From Coffea arabica (lineage: Eukaryota > Streptophyta > Magnoliopsida > Gentianales > Rubiaceae), in NCBI RefSeq assembly GCF_036785885.1, contig NC_092323.1:3574501-3638500 (forward strand): a DNA stretch of 64,000 nucleotides, read 5' to 3'. The notes beneath the pieces are model-generated. The model did not search any database and was not told where the DNA came from. It worked only from the letters and a program-made list of their open reading frames with translations. Shown piece after piece: positions 49,501 to 62,501 of the stretch (position 1 is the first letter of the stretch; each line of letters begins with the position of its first letter). Position numbers and translations under genes: made by a program.

Positions 49501-52500
49501 TGCATGTTTTAATCTAAGTATCTGTCAGATAGATTGTTAAGTTACTTTAGTTTCAATGATGCTGATTGATGAGACATCAAATTTATGTAGTTTGAATTGA
49601 AGACTTTCAGTACCTTGTATTTTGGCCATAAATCTAGTCTTTGTGTTTTTCTCCATCCTACCATCAATTGCATTTTTTTTTGTTTTAAGTTTCTCCAAGT
49701 CAGTTTCTGATTTGTCCTCTCTTCAATGTTTTCAATGAGCAGTTGAAACTGAGGTTTTCCACAAGGAGCTTGCTGAAGTTCGTTCTGAACTACAACCGTG
49801 GGAAAATGAACTGATTGAGCACAAAGGAAAACTTGAAGTTGCATGTACTGAAAGTAAACTTCTGAGTGAAAAGGTAAGTATCCTACCAATGAGCACATTA
49901 ATTTAGTTTATAATACCTTAGGGCAAGCAGACGTATCTTGCTTGCTATTCCCTTGAGTTAATTTTCAGACTGCAGACTCAAATGTTCAAGAACTTTTTGG
50001 TATTTTACTGCTTATGTTTTGAAGCTCTTCCAGTGTCTGTTTGAAATGGATGGGATTTGCCTGACCATTGTGTTTGATCATTTCAGCATGATGCTGGTCG
50101 TGCTGCTTATGAGGATGCTCAAGAACAGATTAGGGAAATACATAGGAGAATTGATGCAAAGGTCTCAAGTATTACAAGCATCCAGAGTGAGTTACAGAAG
50201 AACAAGCTAGAGGCATTAGAAGCTCGAGGGGTTGAAAAAGTGTGTCTTTGATTTGTTGATTTTGCTTTCTTCATTTGTACTTACTTTGATAAGTTGAAAT
50301 GCTGCGGCATTTGAAACTTGCAGAACTGCCTTGAAGAACAAGAAAAGTTAGTTCTTCTCGAACAGGCTGCTAGACAAAAGGTTGCAGAGCTCATGTCCGT
50401 AATGAATTCTGAAAAGAGTCAAGGATCTGTCTTAACAGCGGTATTGCGGGCTAAGGAATCAAATGCAATACCAGGAATATATGGTCGAATGGGCGATTTG
50501 GGTGCAATTGATGGTGAGTACATATTTTACTTTTATATTATTGTATATTTCAATGTCTCTTTTGTTGTTGCAAGTGAGTGAATTCTGTGCTAAACCTAGA
50601 ATCTGGGTGCTAAGCATTTTCATGTACAGTATCTATCTATCATGAAAGCAAGGGAAACATATGAAGTAACTTCCTTTAAATTGATTTCTGACTCTTCAGT
50701 GATTCTAGTCTTTGAATAATAAAGTGGTTCCTGCTATCAAATGGAATTCTTTTTGTTATCCTCTTTTTCTTTGGCAATGGTTAAGTATTCTATTGGTGAT
50801 TTGAGTAATGCTTGAAACATTTGCACTGTTATTCTGGTCTGGCAAAAGTGTACACTTCTGTGGCAATGTTTTGTTTTGCCGTACATATCTTAATCTGTTT
50901 GCGAAATGTTTTTGCAGCAAAATATGATGTTGCAATATCAACAGCATGTCCTGGACTTGATTATATTGTGGTTGAAACAACTGCAGCAGCGCAAGCTTGT
51001 GTCGAGCTCCTTCGGCGCCAAAACCTTGGTGTTGCAACCTTCATGATTTTGGTAGATTCTTGGTCTTAAACTAAGTGGTTTGCGCATGCAGTGTCCAAGC
51101 TTTTTGTGTTAATGATTTTTTCAGAACAGTTGTATTGAGTAGCCACGTGAGTGTCCTAATTGGCTTAATCTGTGCTGGTTTTATACTTGCTTGCATTGTG
51201 GTGATTATTATAGTTCTAGGTGTTCCCTAGGGCCTGCTTCTTTGATGACGTTTTTGCTTTATTGTTGCTGTTGACACTGGAGATGCTGAATTTTTATGTA
51301 CCAAGCGATCCGGTTATTCAACAATCCATTTCATTATCAGGCAATACCATCTATATGTGAAAATGGACAACTGGCAACAGTTATTGCATCACTTTACGGT
51401 TAAAGAAAATAAAACATCACTTATGGGTACTGCCACTCATGACTTTGTGACAAGTTTGACATGTACAAAGCTTTAGTGGGCTATACTAACTGTGAAGATA
51501 TGTATTTAATGTCTTTTAGTTGTCTAATATTTGTCCCACTTGTTTTGCAGGAGAAACAAGCCAACTTTTTGCCAAGACTGAAGGAGAAAGTTAGCACACC
51601 TGAAGGAGTTCCCCGACTGTTCGATTTGATTACGGTTCAGGATGAAAGAATGAAACTTGCCTTTTTTGCTGCACTAAGGAATACTGTTGTTGCGAAAGAT
51701 ATTGATCAGGTTGATCATTACGTGTTCTGCAGGATATTTTCTTCTCTCAGTAGTTTGTAGGAACAGAATGTTCTGCCACTACCTCAGATTATCCATCTTT
51801 AGAGAAGCTTGCAGAGGTTCTGAATGTTGAAATAATATTGCTACAAAAGTTCTGCAGAATGCAGGGAAATCTAAATCGACGTGGAGAAAGGCTATTCATA
51901 CTTTTGTGAAGTGTTAATTTTCTTTTTTCCAGTACAACAAAGTTTGGTCAGGAGAACGGAAAGCAAATACTTTTTATTGTTGTCGTAACTTCTTGCATAA
52001 GCCTTGATCTTGGTGAAATACTGTCATTTCATGTGATTTTACAAGAAAAACAAATATATTATCATGCATTCTTCTCTGATTATGTAGGCAACACGCATAG
52101 CGTATGGTCGAAACAAAGAGTTCAGGCGTGTTGTAACTCTTGATGGTGCTCTCTTTGAAAAATCTGGTACAATGAGTGGTGGGGGAAGTAAACCCCGTGG
52201 AGGCAAGATGGGTACAGCTATACGAGCTACTAGTGTCTCTGCAGAAGTTATTGCAGATGCTGAAAAGGAGCTCTCTATGCATGTAGAAGGTTTAAATCAT
52301 CTACGCCAAACAATTGTGGATGCTGCAAAGCATTACCTGGCTTCAGAGAAATCAGTTTCACATTTGGAGATTGAACTAGCAAAGAGTCAACAGGAGGTTC
52401 TGTCCAATTTGTTCATGTGCCATGACTGTTCCCATGTTGTGCTTGATTATCAGTTTAATGAAAATCAATTTTGTCTCAGGTTGACAGTTTAAAGTCACAG

Positions 52501-55232
52501 CTTAGTGATCTAGAAAAGCAACTCGAGTCTCTAAAGTTCGCTTCTTTTCCCCGAAAAGATGAGGTTGATAGACTTGGAGAATTGAAGAAAATAATATCTG
52601 CTGAAGAAAAGGAAATAGATAGACTTACACAAGGTTCAAAGAAGTTAAAGGAGAAGGTATGTGATTCTGCAGTCTTGACTGGTCAGGCATCTTCACCAAT
52701 TTAGTTCCTTTCTTTTGATTTTTCTTGCAACATTTAGTTTTAACTATCTTTATTCGACTAATTAGGCTATGGAGCTTCAGAAAAAGATTGAGAATGCAGG
52801 CGGTGAAAGGTTGAAAATTCAAAAGTCAAAAGTTGATCGAATTCAGTCTGTAAGCTCTTGAAATAACCAAAACAGATGTAAGGTTCTGTTAATACGCTTC
52901 ATAGTTACTGAAGCTACTTATTTGGCAGGACATAAACAAAAACAGGACAGAGATCAATCGCCGCAAAGTTCAAATCGAAACAGGTGAGAAAACAATAAAG
53001 AAACTGAGCAAGGGGATTGAAGAATCAGAGAAGGAGAAAGAACGGCTTAATGGACAGAAAGAATCATTGAAAACAACCTTCAAAGAGATTGAGCAGAAGG
53101 CATTTATTGTTCAGGAGAATTATAACAAGACACAGAAGGTTAAGCTTAATCTAACAATTTTTTCATTGGAAAGTGTTTAGCTCATGGTTGTTATGCTTGT
53201 TTGTTGTTTTTCTCTTTTCTGGCATTAGTTCTAATGAACAAAGACTTGCTTTCAATAAATTGGAGAAATTTTCCTGTCCTGATATTGCAGCTAATTGATC
53301 AGCACAAAGATGTGCTGGACAAAGCCAAATCTGACTATGAAAAGCTGAAGAAAACTGTGGATGAGTTGCGGGCCTCAGAGGTTCTGTTATGCTGGCCTCT
53401 TTTTTGACTTTCACTCTCTAATCTCTCTTGTGCATGACAATGTAAATACCATTTAGTGATGCAGGTTGATGCTGAGTACAAGCTTCAAGACATGAAGAAG
53501 ATTTACAAAGAGCTGGAAATGAAGGGGAAAGGATACAAGAAAAGGCTAGATGATCTGCATATTTCTCTCACCAAGCACATGGAGCAGTAAGCTATTGAAT
53601 CTCTCAACGAATTATTAACCCCCCCTGTCCTCATGATATATATGGATGAAAGTTTGTCTTTTATGTCCATTACACATTTTTCTCTTCTTTTTCTTAGAAT
53701 TCAGAAAGATTTGGTGGACCCAGAAAAGCTCCAAGCAACACTGACAGATGAAGTTCTTGGAGAGACTGGTGACCTTAATCGAGCTCTTGAGATGGTGGCC
53801 CTCCTTGAAGCTCAACTGAAAGAGATGAATCCAAATCTTGATTCGATTTCCGAGTATCACTCTTCGTCAATTTTATGAAGTAGGAATTTAAAATGTATTT
53901 CCTTAACTTCTGTGCTGAATAATTTCCACTCTGTCAGGTATCGGCATAAAACATCTTTGTACAACCAAAGAGTTGAAGATCTTAGTCAAGTTACACAACA
54001 GCGTGATGAGAAAAGGAAGCAATACGATGAATGGAGAAAGAGAAGGTAGGCTTTTGGTTCTTCTAATGAAGTATCTGTTTGCTTCAATCATGACAACTAT
54101 ATGTAGTTGTACATTTCAGGTTGGATGAGTTCATGGCAGGTTTCAACATAATATCATTGAAGCTAAAAGAAATGTATCAGGTCTGTTCAAGGAGTAGTTC
54201 GCAATCTCATTCGCTTTGTGTGCCCCATCTCCAAGCTTAGCTTTGTCTGTTGGATATTTGTGCTAGTTATCCAGAAGGCTGAATTACCAATACAACAATT
54301 TGGACTTTGTGAAATTTGCCTGAGCATAATAATAGGCACTGCTACCGATGATGAAATACCATATAGGATTGATAAATTAGTTGGTGGGCAACTGGCTACC
54401 TGTGATTGTTCTCAAACTGTTTTCAGCATTTCTTTGAACTACACTGCTGCTAGCAGTTTTCATTCATTGATGAAGGTCATTTTTTATTTTATTGCAGATG
54501 ATTACTCTTGGAGGTGATGCAGAACTTGAGTTAGTGGACTCTTTGGATCCTTTTTCTGAGGGTGTTGTTTTCAGTGTCAGACCACCTAAAAAGAGCTGGA
54601 AAAACATTGCAAACTTGTCTGGAGGTGAAAAGGTATTTGGTTAGTTTTAAACCTTCATTGTTCTTCTGGCCTTTATTACATGGTATCCAACTAAGTCGAT
54701 GGTTCTTTAAAAACTTATGTTTGGAGTCTAATCTTGTGAGTTGACTCTTAATTTCAGACTCTCAGCTCTTTAGCTCTTGTTTTTGCACTTCACCATTATA
54801 AACCCACTCCATTATATGTGATGGATGAGATTGATGCAGCTTTGGGTACGTTACGTGCCTATTACTGATGTTGCCTGGATTTTTTTTAATTTCAATTTGA
54901 CCCACAATTTGTCATCTTTTCCATGTTTTTGATTTCTTATTTCTTTATTTGTTGAATAGATTTTAAGAATGTTTCAATTGTGGGGCACTATGTGAAAGAC
55001 CGTACCAAGGATGCACAATTCGTAATTATCAGGTACATTTGAAGGGGTCATATATCATCCTTTTTACATGCGTGAGTTGTTTCAAACTTTCTGTTCTGTG
55101 CAACAATGCAGCCTCAGAAACAACATGTTTGAGCTGGCTGATCGACTTGTTGGGATCTACAAAACTGACAATTGCACCAAAAGTATCACTATCAACCCGG
55201 GAAGTTTTGTGGTGTGCGGAAAGGCTGCTTGA
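46598..55232 (+). CDS. SMC4: Condensin subunit SMC4 (structural maintenance of chromosomes 4)
   Basis: Complete gene, 28 exons, 1252 residues; every joint keeps frame with GT-AG introns. Exons: 46598-46768, 46900-46989, 47296-47397, 47481-47657, 47749-47879, 48241-48319, 48399-48556, 48633-48708, 48919-49047, 49136-49280, 49743-49873, 50087-50239, 50324-50513, 50918-51051, 51551-51709, 52088-52396, 52480-52656, 52766-52849, 52929-53138, 53291-53380, 53465-53586, 53698-53853, 53938-54045, 54120-54180, 54498-54632, 54758-54845, 54960-55032, 55112-55232. Walker A GPNGSGKS is at residues 64-71, coiled coils flank a hinge at about 530-690, the ABC signature LSGGEK is at 1154-1159 and Walker B LYVMDEID at 1178-1185. 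With SMC2 and kleisin/HEAT subunits it forms the condensin ATPase that compacts mitotic and meiotic chromosomes. Arabidopsis SMC4 is 1241 residues; no key residue is missing. Confidence 0.97.
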
Positions 55233-55648
55233 GGCTTTTGCTTTACATGTTGAATTTATCAATGTTGTTAACTCTCATGTCTCACTTGCCTTCTCTTGGC
55301 CAAGGTCGGACTGCATTGTGAGCTTGTAAGTTTGAATTATGTATTTATTGGCCAACATGTTTTAAATTATTGGTTTTGCCTTTCTTTAAAGCTTGTTAAA
55401 ATCATCGGAAAAAGAGAAATGAAATGGAAAAAGTTGAAGCATGATAGCTGTCTTTGCGGTGGCATTTTGAGTTTAGCTGGGTTGTCCGGAGCTTACAGTA
55501 CAGCCTCAAGTTCTGTCACTTGTTTATCATTTATTGTTTACTTAAATAGCCCCTTTACATATCAATTCAATTTGCAAGATACAAAAGTGTAATGCGCAAC
55601 AGCCATACAAAGAAATTGTAGATTATCGGGGATTGTTGAGGTGTAAAG
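55233..55648. other. Convergent intergenic region between SMC4 and NIP2
   Basis: Only 416 bp separate the stop codons of the two convergent genes, so it must contain both 3' UTRs, which may overlap. The plus-strand frame at 55296-55592 has no recognisable domain and is taken as UTR sequence. Confidence 0.5.
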
Positions 55649-58505
55649 TTAGAGTGAGTTGAGCGGGTCTTCATCTGCAATGCTTTCCTGATTGCTCCTC
55701 ATTCGCCGGAGCTGAAATGAAAGCGAATTTGATATTGCGTGAACTGGCTTGTCCGTCACCCGAATGAAATTGTAGGACCATGCTCCAAGCAATGTTCCAC
55801 ATACAGGTCCAACAACGTACACCCAAATCCCCTCGTAGTAATCGCTTGCTATTGCTGGACCAATACTCCTTGCTGGGTTCATGGATCCTCCCGAGATTGG
55901 CCTATCGGAAACAAGGAAAGACAACATCGTAAGTATAAGCTCGGTTGTCATTCTACTTTCTTGGTGGAAGAAAGGAAGTTTTGGCTGCTGCGTATGAGCG
56001 GATACCAAGGCAAAGTTTACTTACCCAGCCAAAATGGAAGAAATGCAGACGGCGGAACCAACCGCAATACCTGCGAGCTCCCCTATCTGCATGAATCCAA
56101 GTGTGACAAGTATTACCGTGCAGTAGTGCTAATTGATCTGTTTAGACGGATATTAGTGCTCTTACTGCTTTGGTATCAGTTGCCACTGCAGAGGTGACGA
56201 ACATCATAGAGAACGTCACAACTATTTCCATTACCAGAGCTTGAATGGTTGTTCCGGGAGGGGATGTAGTTCCAACATGTTCAATTGGGTGGAGCAATAC
56301 GTGGAGTGTGAATCCAGCTGAAATTGCTCCTGTTAGCTGGGCTCCTGCATAAAACGGTACCTGTTGTAAATCCAAGTCCAGCGCTTTAGTTGTGTAGCAC
56401 TTGCATGTCAAAGACTGATAATTACACATGTAGGAACCATAACCTAACTCACATTTGAAGACTCATTTAGAATTACCTTTCTTTTTTTTTTTTTTTTTCC
56501 AATGAAGAGCCCCTAAGAATACTTTGTACCACTTAATTTCCTCAACGTTTTAACAAGATAAACAATTGATGATCTTTCCCACGAAACGTTGCTGTGAGGC
56601 CACTAGTTCCTTTTGGCGCTCACATTGATGACAGGATTCAAAGTATTAATACCAGGGCCACGCCTCCAATAATTACAGGAACCCAAGACGAGCGGAGAAC
56701 GAGACTACAGGTTGTGTGGTTCCACTCTCATTTTTAATGAAATTTCAGAAGGACCCACAAATTTTGGATCCCACAAAAATGAAAAGCAAACAGAGAAATT
56801 AAATAAAGATATTGACGAATCCAATCGGCATTTTGTAATTATCTGGAAGCTGCTAGGCAGCACTCTGTTTTTCTTTTTTCTTTTAACCATTGTTAAAAAG
56901 CTTCTTAGGAGATTATTATCTCTACCCAAACAAACTTTAGGTTGTAACCAGACAAGAGGATTCTACATCCAGTCAACCACTGAAACCAACCTGTATGGGA
57001 AAGAGTTTGACTTAAAATGGTCGTTTCCTTGTACAAAAAGACAAAAATGTTCTGCTTCCGGAATTAAAGAGGGCAAAATATAAGACTACTTCGACGTATC
57101 TCTATTGTCTGAGTTTCTTCAAGCCAATGAGGAAATGTCTTGATTGAGTTTTAAAATTGAAAAATTTTGTGGGTTTTGTATACCAATCACCAAGCACATC
57201 CCAGGGCATATGATATGATAGACCTAGTTGGTAGTTACGAAGTAGAATAAATTCATGGAGAATATTCTTGATTTTTTATACAGCTGTGGACGCTCAAGTA
57301 CAACAAATTGTGACGTCTTGATTCTCAAACCAAGCACTCATAGAATGATTATTCAGAAATGATTATTATTCATTTTACCCCAAAAAAAAAAATTAAAGAT
57401 TGATTATTCAGAAAAATATTCCCTGTTCTCTTATTTTATTTTAAATTTTTTAATGCAGATGTCGCTGTTTTTGTAACTTAGGGTTCGTAAAGCCAAAGAA
57501 AAAATTTGTGATGATCAAGCAACTCAAATAGACGAGCTCTGCCACTATCAAAAAGCGAAAAAAAAAAAGAAAAAAGAGAAAGAGAGAGCAAAAGATCAAT
57601 TGAGCGATTGCCCCTACCAACGGTAACTTGCAAGAGCGGTGAAATTGGAAGATGGAAGAAGATGCAATAAAATACTACTAGTAGAAGAGAAAAGAAGAGC
57701 AGAGAGTTAGATAGGGGGCTCACCTGCTTCCATGGGAAGTGTCGGACAGCAGCAAAAGCCAAGGTGACAGCAGGGTTCATGTGGGCACCGGAGATATGTC
57801 CAACTGCATAGATCATAACGGTGACGATGAGTCCCCCGGCCACCGACGCTCCCAGCTTCGAGACTTTGTGTTCGTCGCTCGCGCTTAGAGCCGCCGAACC
57901 GCATGTCACGAATACCAACAGATACGTCGCTATTATCTCCGCTGTAGCCTACACTACACTAACCTCCCACATCTCAGTCATTCATCACAAAACTCACAAT
58001 TCACAAACTTGGCCAGAATTGATAATCACTATGAATTTTTGTTTTTGTTTTTTTTAAATTATGATTCCAAAATCTGATGTTTGATTTGAGTCAAGGTAGA
58101 AAACTCAAGCAAGCAACCACCGGAAACCCTACGCTGGACAATAAATAAGGAACATTGCATGCATGCGGGTACGAAGTACAAATTTTAAATCTAAGCTGAA
58201 TCATGCTTTGTAAAGGTCCATTAGGTGAATGGTTATCGAATATGAATGCTTGTAAACTCGAATAAAAGGTAAATATTAAACGGATTAGATGCCCTTTTTT
58301 TTTTTTTGGTTGGCATCTCACTCGCATATTATAGGCTTAAAGTGTATACAACCTTCCTGATAAATCCAGGCGGACAACATTCTCCATACAGTCTCCCAAG
58401 GTTACTACTCAAAGGCATCTGCGATATCTGCTGTCTTTCGGTTGAAACCGATCCATGTCCCTCTTTTCTGGAAGAAGCATTGACCTTTGCCTGCCCATTC
58501 TCCAT
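55649..58505 (-). CDS. NIP2: Nodulin-26-like intrinsic protein, NIP2/Lsi1 type (silicon/boron channel)
   Basis: Five exons on the minus strand, 58505-58353, 57948-57724, 56360-56166, 56086-56025 and 55901-55649, join in frame to 295 residues (rice Lsi1 has 298). Exon 1 encodes the cytosolic N-terminus starting [12 protein letters not shown]. Six membrane spans follow, with both NPA motifs at 109-111 and 220-222. Selectivity-filter positions read T66, G89, S208, G217, R223, the T-G-S-G-R set of NIP-III channels. Exactly 108 residues separate the NPA motifs, the spacing linked to silicon permeability. The C-terminus [18 protein letters not shown] resembles Lsi1. The likely role is plasma-membrane influx of silicic acid and related metalloids (boric acid, arsenite); this is inferred. 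Intron 2 (56361-57723) is the longest. The gene is convergent with SMC4. Confidence 0.93.
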
Positions 58506-59809
58506 GAATCTCTGAATATATGGGGGGGCTGCAAATTAACCTGCCTCTTCAAATACAAGGAAAACCAATTGAGCTTCGTCAAGCTAGGGCGAAGAAGAGA
58601 TTGACTCGCGCCTCCAAGTAAGTGTCTAATGTGGCGTACGGTTGATTTATATACACTTAGATACCATCTTCAACCTTTTCTATATATAACAAGACCAGGA
58701 CTGCAATAATACCAAGCGGTGCCTTGGAGATTTTAACGTATGTTGAGTTAGGGGAAAAGCTTATTAGATGATCACATATCCTTTCCCAACCTCCACATCG
58801 GGAATAATGGACGACATGTCCCTCGTACATTTTTATTTGCCAATTTGGCTTCAGATTCCCTTGTCTGAATATGATGCTGTGTTTCCACTATTACCTAACT
58901 AGTACACTTCTCTTTCATATAATATGGTAACATGTGTGAGTGTTTTTTTTTTTTTTTCCCCTTGAAAAAGTAACACGTGTGTTTCAAACTTCCAGAAAAC
59001 TAATAATATATGTTATCCGAGACAATAGAATCAGTGCGTGGTATAGTCAAATTGCCATAATATTATTGGGCACTACGATCCTCATCAAAGGACTTGATAT
59101 GTTACGGGTTATATAGATCCAGAAACTTTTATTACGCGTACAACTCAAATCATAAACTACATATAGAGGTCTTTCCAATTTCCAATTGTATTTTTTTTTC
59201 ACTGCTTTTGAGAATCTTATAACAAGAAAATCCATCCAAGTATTAATAATAAAGAATAGAAAGACGATAACTAAGGAAAATATCAAGTTAATAAGTCCCA
59301 CTACCATTCTAGAAGGGATACAAAGTCGCCCACCGCCTTTTGAACGGTTATATCAAAAGAGAAACCTAACGTACACGCACCAGATGGGGGTCAAAAAACA
59401 AAAAAAAAAAGAAAGAAAAGAATTCCGGTCGTCACTTTGTTGCATTGTACTGTTAAATCGAAAGTTAGGAGTACAGATTAATGCGGAGGAACAGATGGCC
59501 CAATCATTTTGAGTGTTTGCTGATGTCGGAAAGTGGCGGAAGGTTGTAGCAGCTTGGATTGGAAGTCCTTCATTACTAAATGGCAACGGCTATCTCGTCC
59601 CAACGTCGTCAAGGTTAAATGGCAAAGTTAGGGGGTGAACGAACATTCATGTTTTGATTTTGGAGCAAATTCCGTTGATTAATTCTTCCAAATGCGCCCG
59701 TCCTAATGATATAGAATTTACCTCAAGTATCAATAAACGCTGTTGCCATGGAGGGCATTGTCCTTGCGTTGCTTGATCTACACATATCGGTCCAATGATC
59801 AGGACGGCT
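58506..59809. other. Upstream flank of NIP2, no other gene seen
   Basis: Contains the NIP2 promoter and leader. A TATATATAAC stretch lies near 58680, about 175 bp upstream of the NIP2 start, but on an AT-rich background. Short frames near 59186-59586 have no recognisable domain. Confidence 0.35.
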
Positions 59810-60471
59810 CTTAGGTTCTTTTCGGCTTTCAGATTCGTAGTTCGAATTCTGCGCTTAATAGAAAGGGGTTTCGAATTCGGTTGTTGTCAGAAGCCCAACA
59901 CTCAATCAATGCGGGGTGGTTAAGTGGATCTGCTGAATGTGTTTTATGTCATGGTGAGGAGGAAACTATGGACCATCTGTTTTTCATGTGCCCCGTGTCC
60001 GCAGCAATATGGGCTAAAGTACATGCATTGTGCCCTGTAAACAGAGGATCATGCCCTGGTGCTTGGAAATAGAATGGCTAACTCAGCTTTAGAGCAGCAA
60101 CTCTTTTATTGACAGAATTCAAAGGTTGGCCCAGGCCATAACGGTCTATCATGCATGGCGAGCAAGAAATCGGGTAATGTCTCAGCAAGTCCCTACCTCT
60201 CCCACTGGCATCATGAATAGTATTGCATGGCGTGTTAGTATTTCTTGGGTGAGGAGTTCCAAAATCAAGAGTTAGCTGGTGTTTAATCGTGGAATGGGGG
60301 ATTACTCACAAGTTTTTTGATCATGAGTAGATAGGCTCTGGTTGTTCTTTAAAATTTGTATGGTACAGAGGTGATAATATGATGAATAGGCAGCTATCTG
60401 CTGCATTGGGTAAATTCCTTGCTCTATTCAATAAAAGCTTCACATTTGCTCCAAAAAAAAAAAAAAAAAAG
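59810..60471 (+). mobile_element. LINE retrotransposon 3' fragment (zf-RVT domain) with poly-A tail
   Basis: The frame at 59881-60072 encodes RLLSEAQHSINAGWLSGSAE, then CVLCHGEEETMDHLFFMCP, the zinc-binding (zf-RVT) domain found after the reverse transcriptase in plant L1-type LINEs. A decayed continuation on the same strand (VYHAWRARNR) and a 3' UTR with AATAAAAG lead to an A18 run ending at 60471. The reverse transcriptase and endonuclease regions are absent, so the copy is 5'-truncated and dead. The left boundary is approximate. Confidence 0.68.
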
Positions 60472-60653
60472 GACTGCAAGACCAACAATTCCATGATGAA
60501 AACAGCTGAGCTAGGTTAAAGGAAAATCAAGATTCACCAACAAACAAACTATTGATTTAGATTATGGGCTCAGAACACCAGAGAGTTGAAGTACAGCTAC
60601 AATAGCGGATGGTGTTGATTCCACTATTACTCTCCTATAGGATTTAAGTTTGT
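60472..60653. other. Short intergenic stretch between LINE and MULE remnants
   Basis: No coding sequence or motif is recognised here. Confidence 0.3.
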
Positions 60654-61610
60654 GGGTTAATTACACTTTGCTCCTTGAACTTGAGCCATATTGTAACCCT
60701 TTGCCCCCATACACTCTATACACTTTGCCCCTTGTTGCCAACTTTCGGACGGGGTAAGATGAAGTTCTAGTTTTCATGACCAAAATATCCATAGCTAATT
60801 CTCATACATACAATAATAACTATAACATAATAAACACCTATCTCTATAATAGTTGTTAAATGCATTTAAACATAATTATACTATGAAGTTTGCTCTTTTA
60901 GCACTAAAATGAATTAGATAATCTACAAAAAAAAAAAAGTCTTAACAACTCAATATGTTTATCTTAATGTCAATGGAAATACATATTTTAAATCAAATAA
61001 CATTAATTAGTGCATTTAAAATGACAATTATTTGTTTATATTTTTTATTGTAGCACTTTTTAATGTATTTTATGTGAGATAAAAATATAATTAAAAAAAT
61101 GTATTAAGAAGTTTACTTAGAGAATCTTTATTTTTTTAAAAAAAATATCGAATTCAAAGAAAATACAAAGCAAGGTATGAATACAACATAAAAATACCAA
61201 ATAGCATCTTATTGACTCATCAAAAATTTGTGAAAGTTGCAAGGTAAACAAAAATTATTAAAACCAATTTGTTTACAATTTGAAGGAAGAAAGATAAACG
61301 CCGGAAAACTTGTGGAAAAGTTTGATGAAATTTCAAATTCTTTTTCTCTCCATAATACAAATTTTCAATTATTTGGTGTTATACCATCTTTTATTTTTTA
61401 AATTTTTTTTAGATATGTGACTTTGTATTTTTTCTAATGAGATGTTTTGTATTTCGATTAAAAGTATATCATTATTTTAGAACCATTATGCATGCACACG
61501 CTAATGTCATTCTGTTAAAATTTTGGATGGAGAATTCATCACTAATATTTGACTAGTCAATGAAGGGAGCGAAGTGTATATATTTAAAGTTTATGGGAGC
61601 AAAGTGTTAT
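60654..61610. mobile_element. Degenerate Mutator-like element remnant
   Basis: The left end GGGTTAATTACACTTTGCTCC followed by repeats of ACACTTTGCCCC resembles plant MULE termini. Near the right side the same words appear in reverse orientation (GGGAGCAAAGTG at 61595-61606 and GGGAGCGAAGTG at 61565-61576). The expected right terminus is mutated or lost and no 9-bp duplication could be read. The interior is AT-rich and non-coding. Confidence 0.35.
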
Positions 61611-62501
61611 AAAGTGTGAAATTCGGGGGATCCAATCTTACCAGAATGAAGAATGGAGGAGACCCCAAGATTTGGTGGCAGATTTGGCGCAGGCAGGCAC
61701 GACAAGTAAAACCCATGAAAAGGGGAAAAAAAAGGACACGTTCTGACTTCTCATCCGCACAATGGCGAGAGGGAGAGGTTTCCAGCAGCGAATGCCAGCC
61801 GTTGATATAGCAAAGGAACAAAAGATACTGCGAGGTGTTGGGTTAGACAAGCACGTGGTGCGATAAAGGAGGAGTAAATAGGACAAAATTTGGCTGCCAA
61901 AAAATTTGACTGAGGAGGATGCAGGAGGAGGAGGAGGGCTTTTCGTTTTTCCAGCAGTCCTGGATTGCTGTGTTTTTCGGAGAATAACACCAAAATTAAA
62001 TGGGGGCGTAATCGCCAACAAGACAACAACAAAGGGCAAAAAGAAAAATGAAGCTGAAAAACACGGAGAAAAATTTTTTTTTTTTTTAAATTTAAAAAAA
62101 AAGGAAATAAAAAAAATACAGAGATCCATGCAAATTGCAAAGGCAACGACCACCAAACTCAAATGCCCAATTGCCGATGGGCTCTTTCAGTTTCATGCAA
62201 ACAAACAAAACTTTCCAATCATCTCTCCTGCCCGGATCCTATCATGTTGCGTCTATTCATCATTCTTGTTATTGACCGAACTGGCGGCCACAAACTGATC
62301 AGCAAACTTTAGTTGAAAACATTTAATTTGATTAGCCTGAGGCTTGAGAGCCTGACCACCAAGGCAGGCGTTAGACAGATTCATGATCATAGGACCTCTA
62401 TCTTCTCTCTATTAGTTTTTCTCCCTCCCTGCATCCCTCTCTCAGCAAGCAAGTAATGTGGTGCAAATAATTAACAGTACGTAGTACTGAGCGAGTAAAT
62501 T
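61611..62501. other. Upstream region and leader of the amino-acid transporter gene
   Basis: Less AT-rich sequence just upstream of the transporter ATG, with a poly-T/A tract at 62074-62102. The overlapping frames on both strands (61638-62298) are mutually antisense with low-complexity translations and are not called. Confidence 0.35.

Noticed and set aside
50756-51069. SMC4 exon 14 read as ending with VDSWS (frame 50812-51069)
   Set aside because: Those residues lie past the GT donor at 51052; the hinge continues in exon 15 with [10 protein letters not shown], as in Arabidopsis SMC4.
56460-57480. Frames inside the 1.36-kb NIP2 intron 2 (e.g. 56712-57083)
   Set aside because: They fall between well-defined splice sites and have no recognisable domain.
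60654-61610. LTR retrotransposon
   Set aside because: The repeated ends are inverted, not direct, and there is no primer-binding site or polyprotein.
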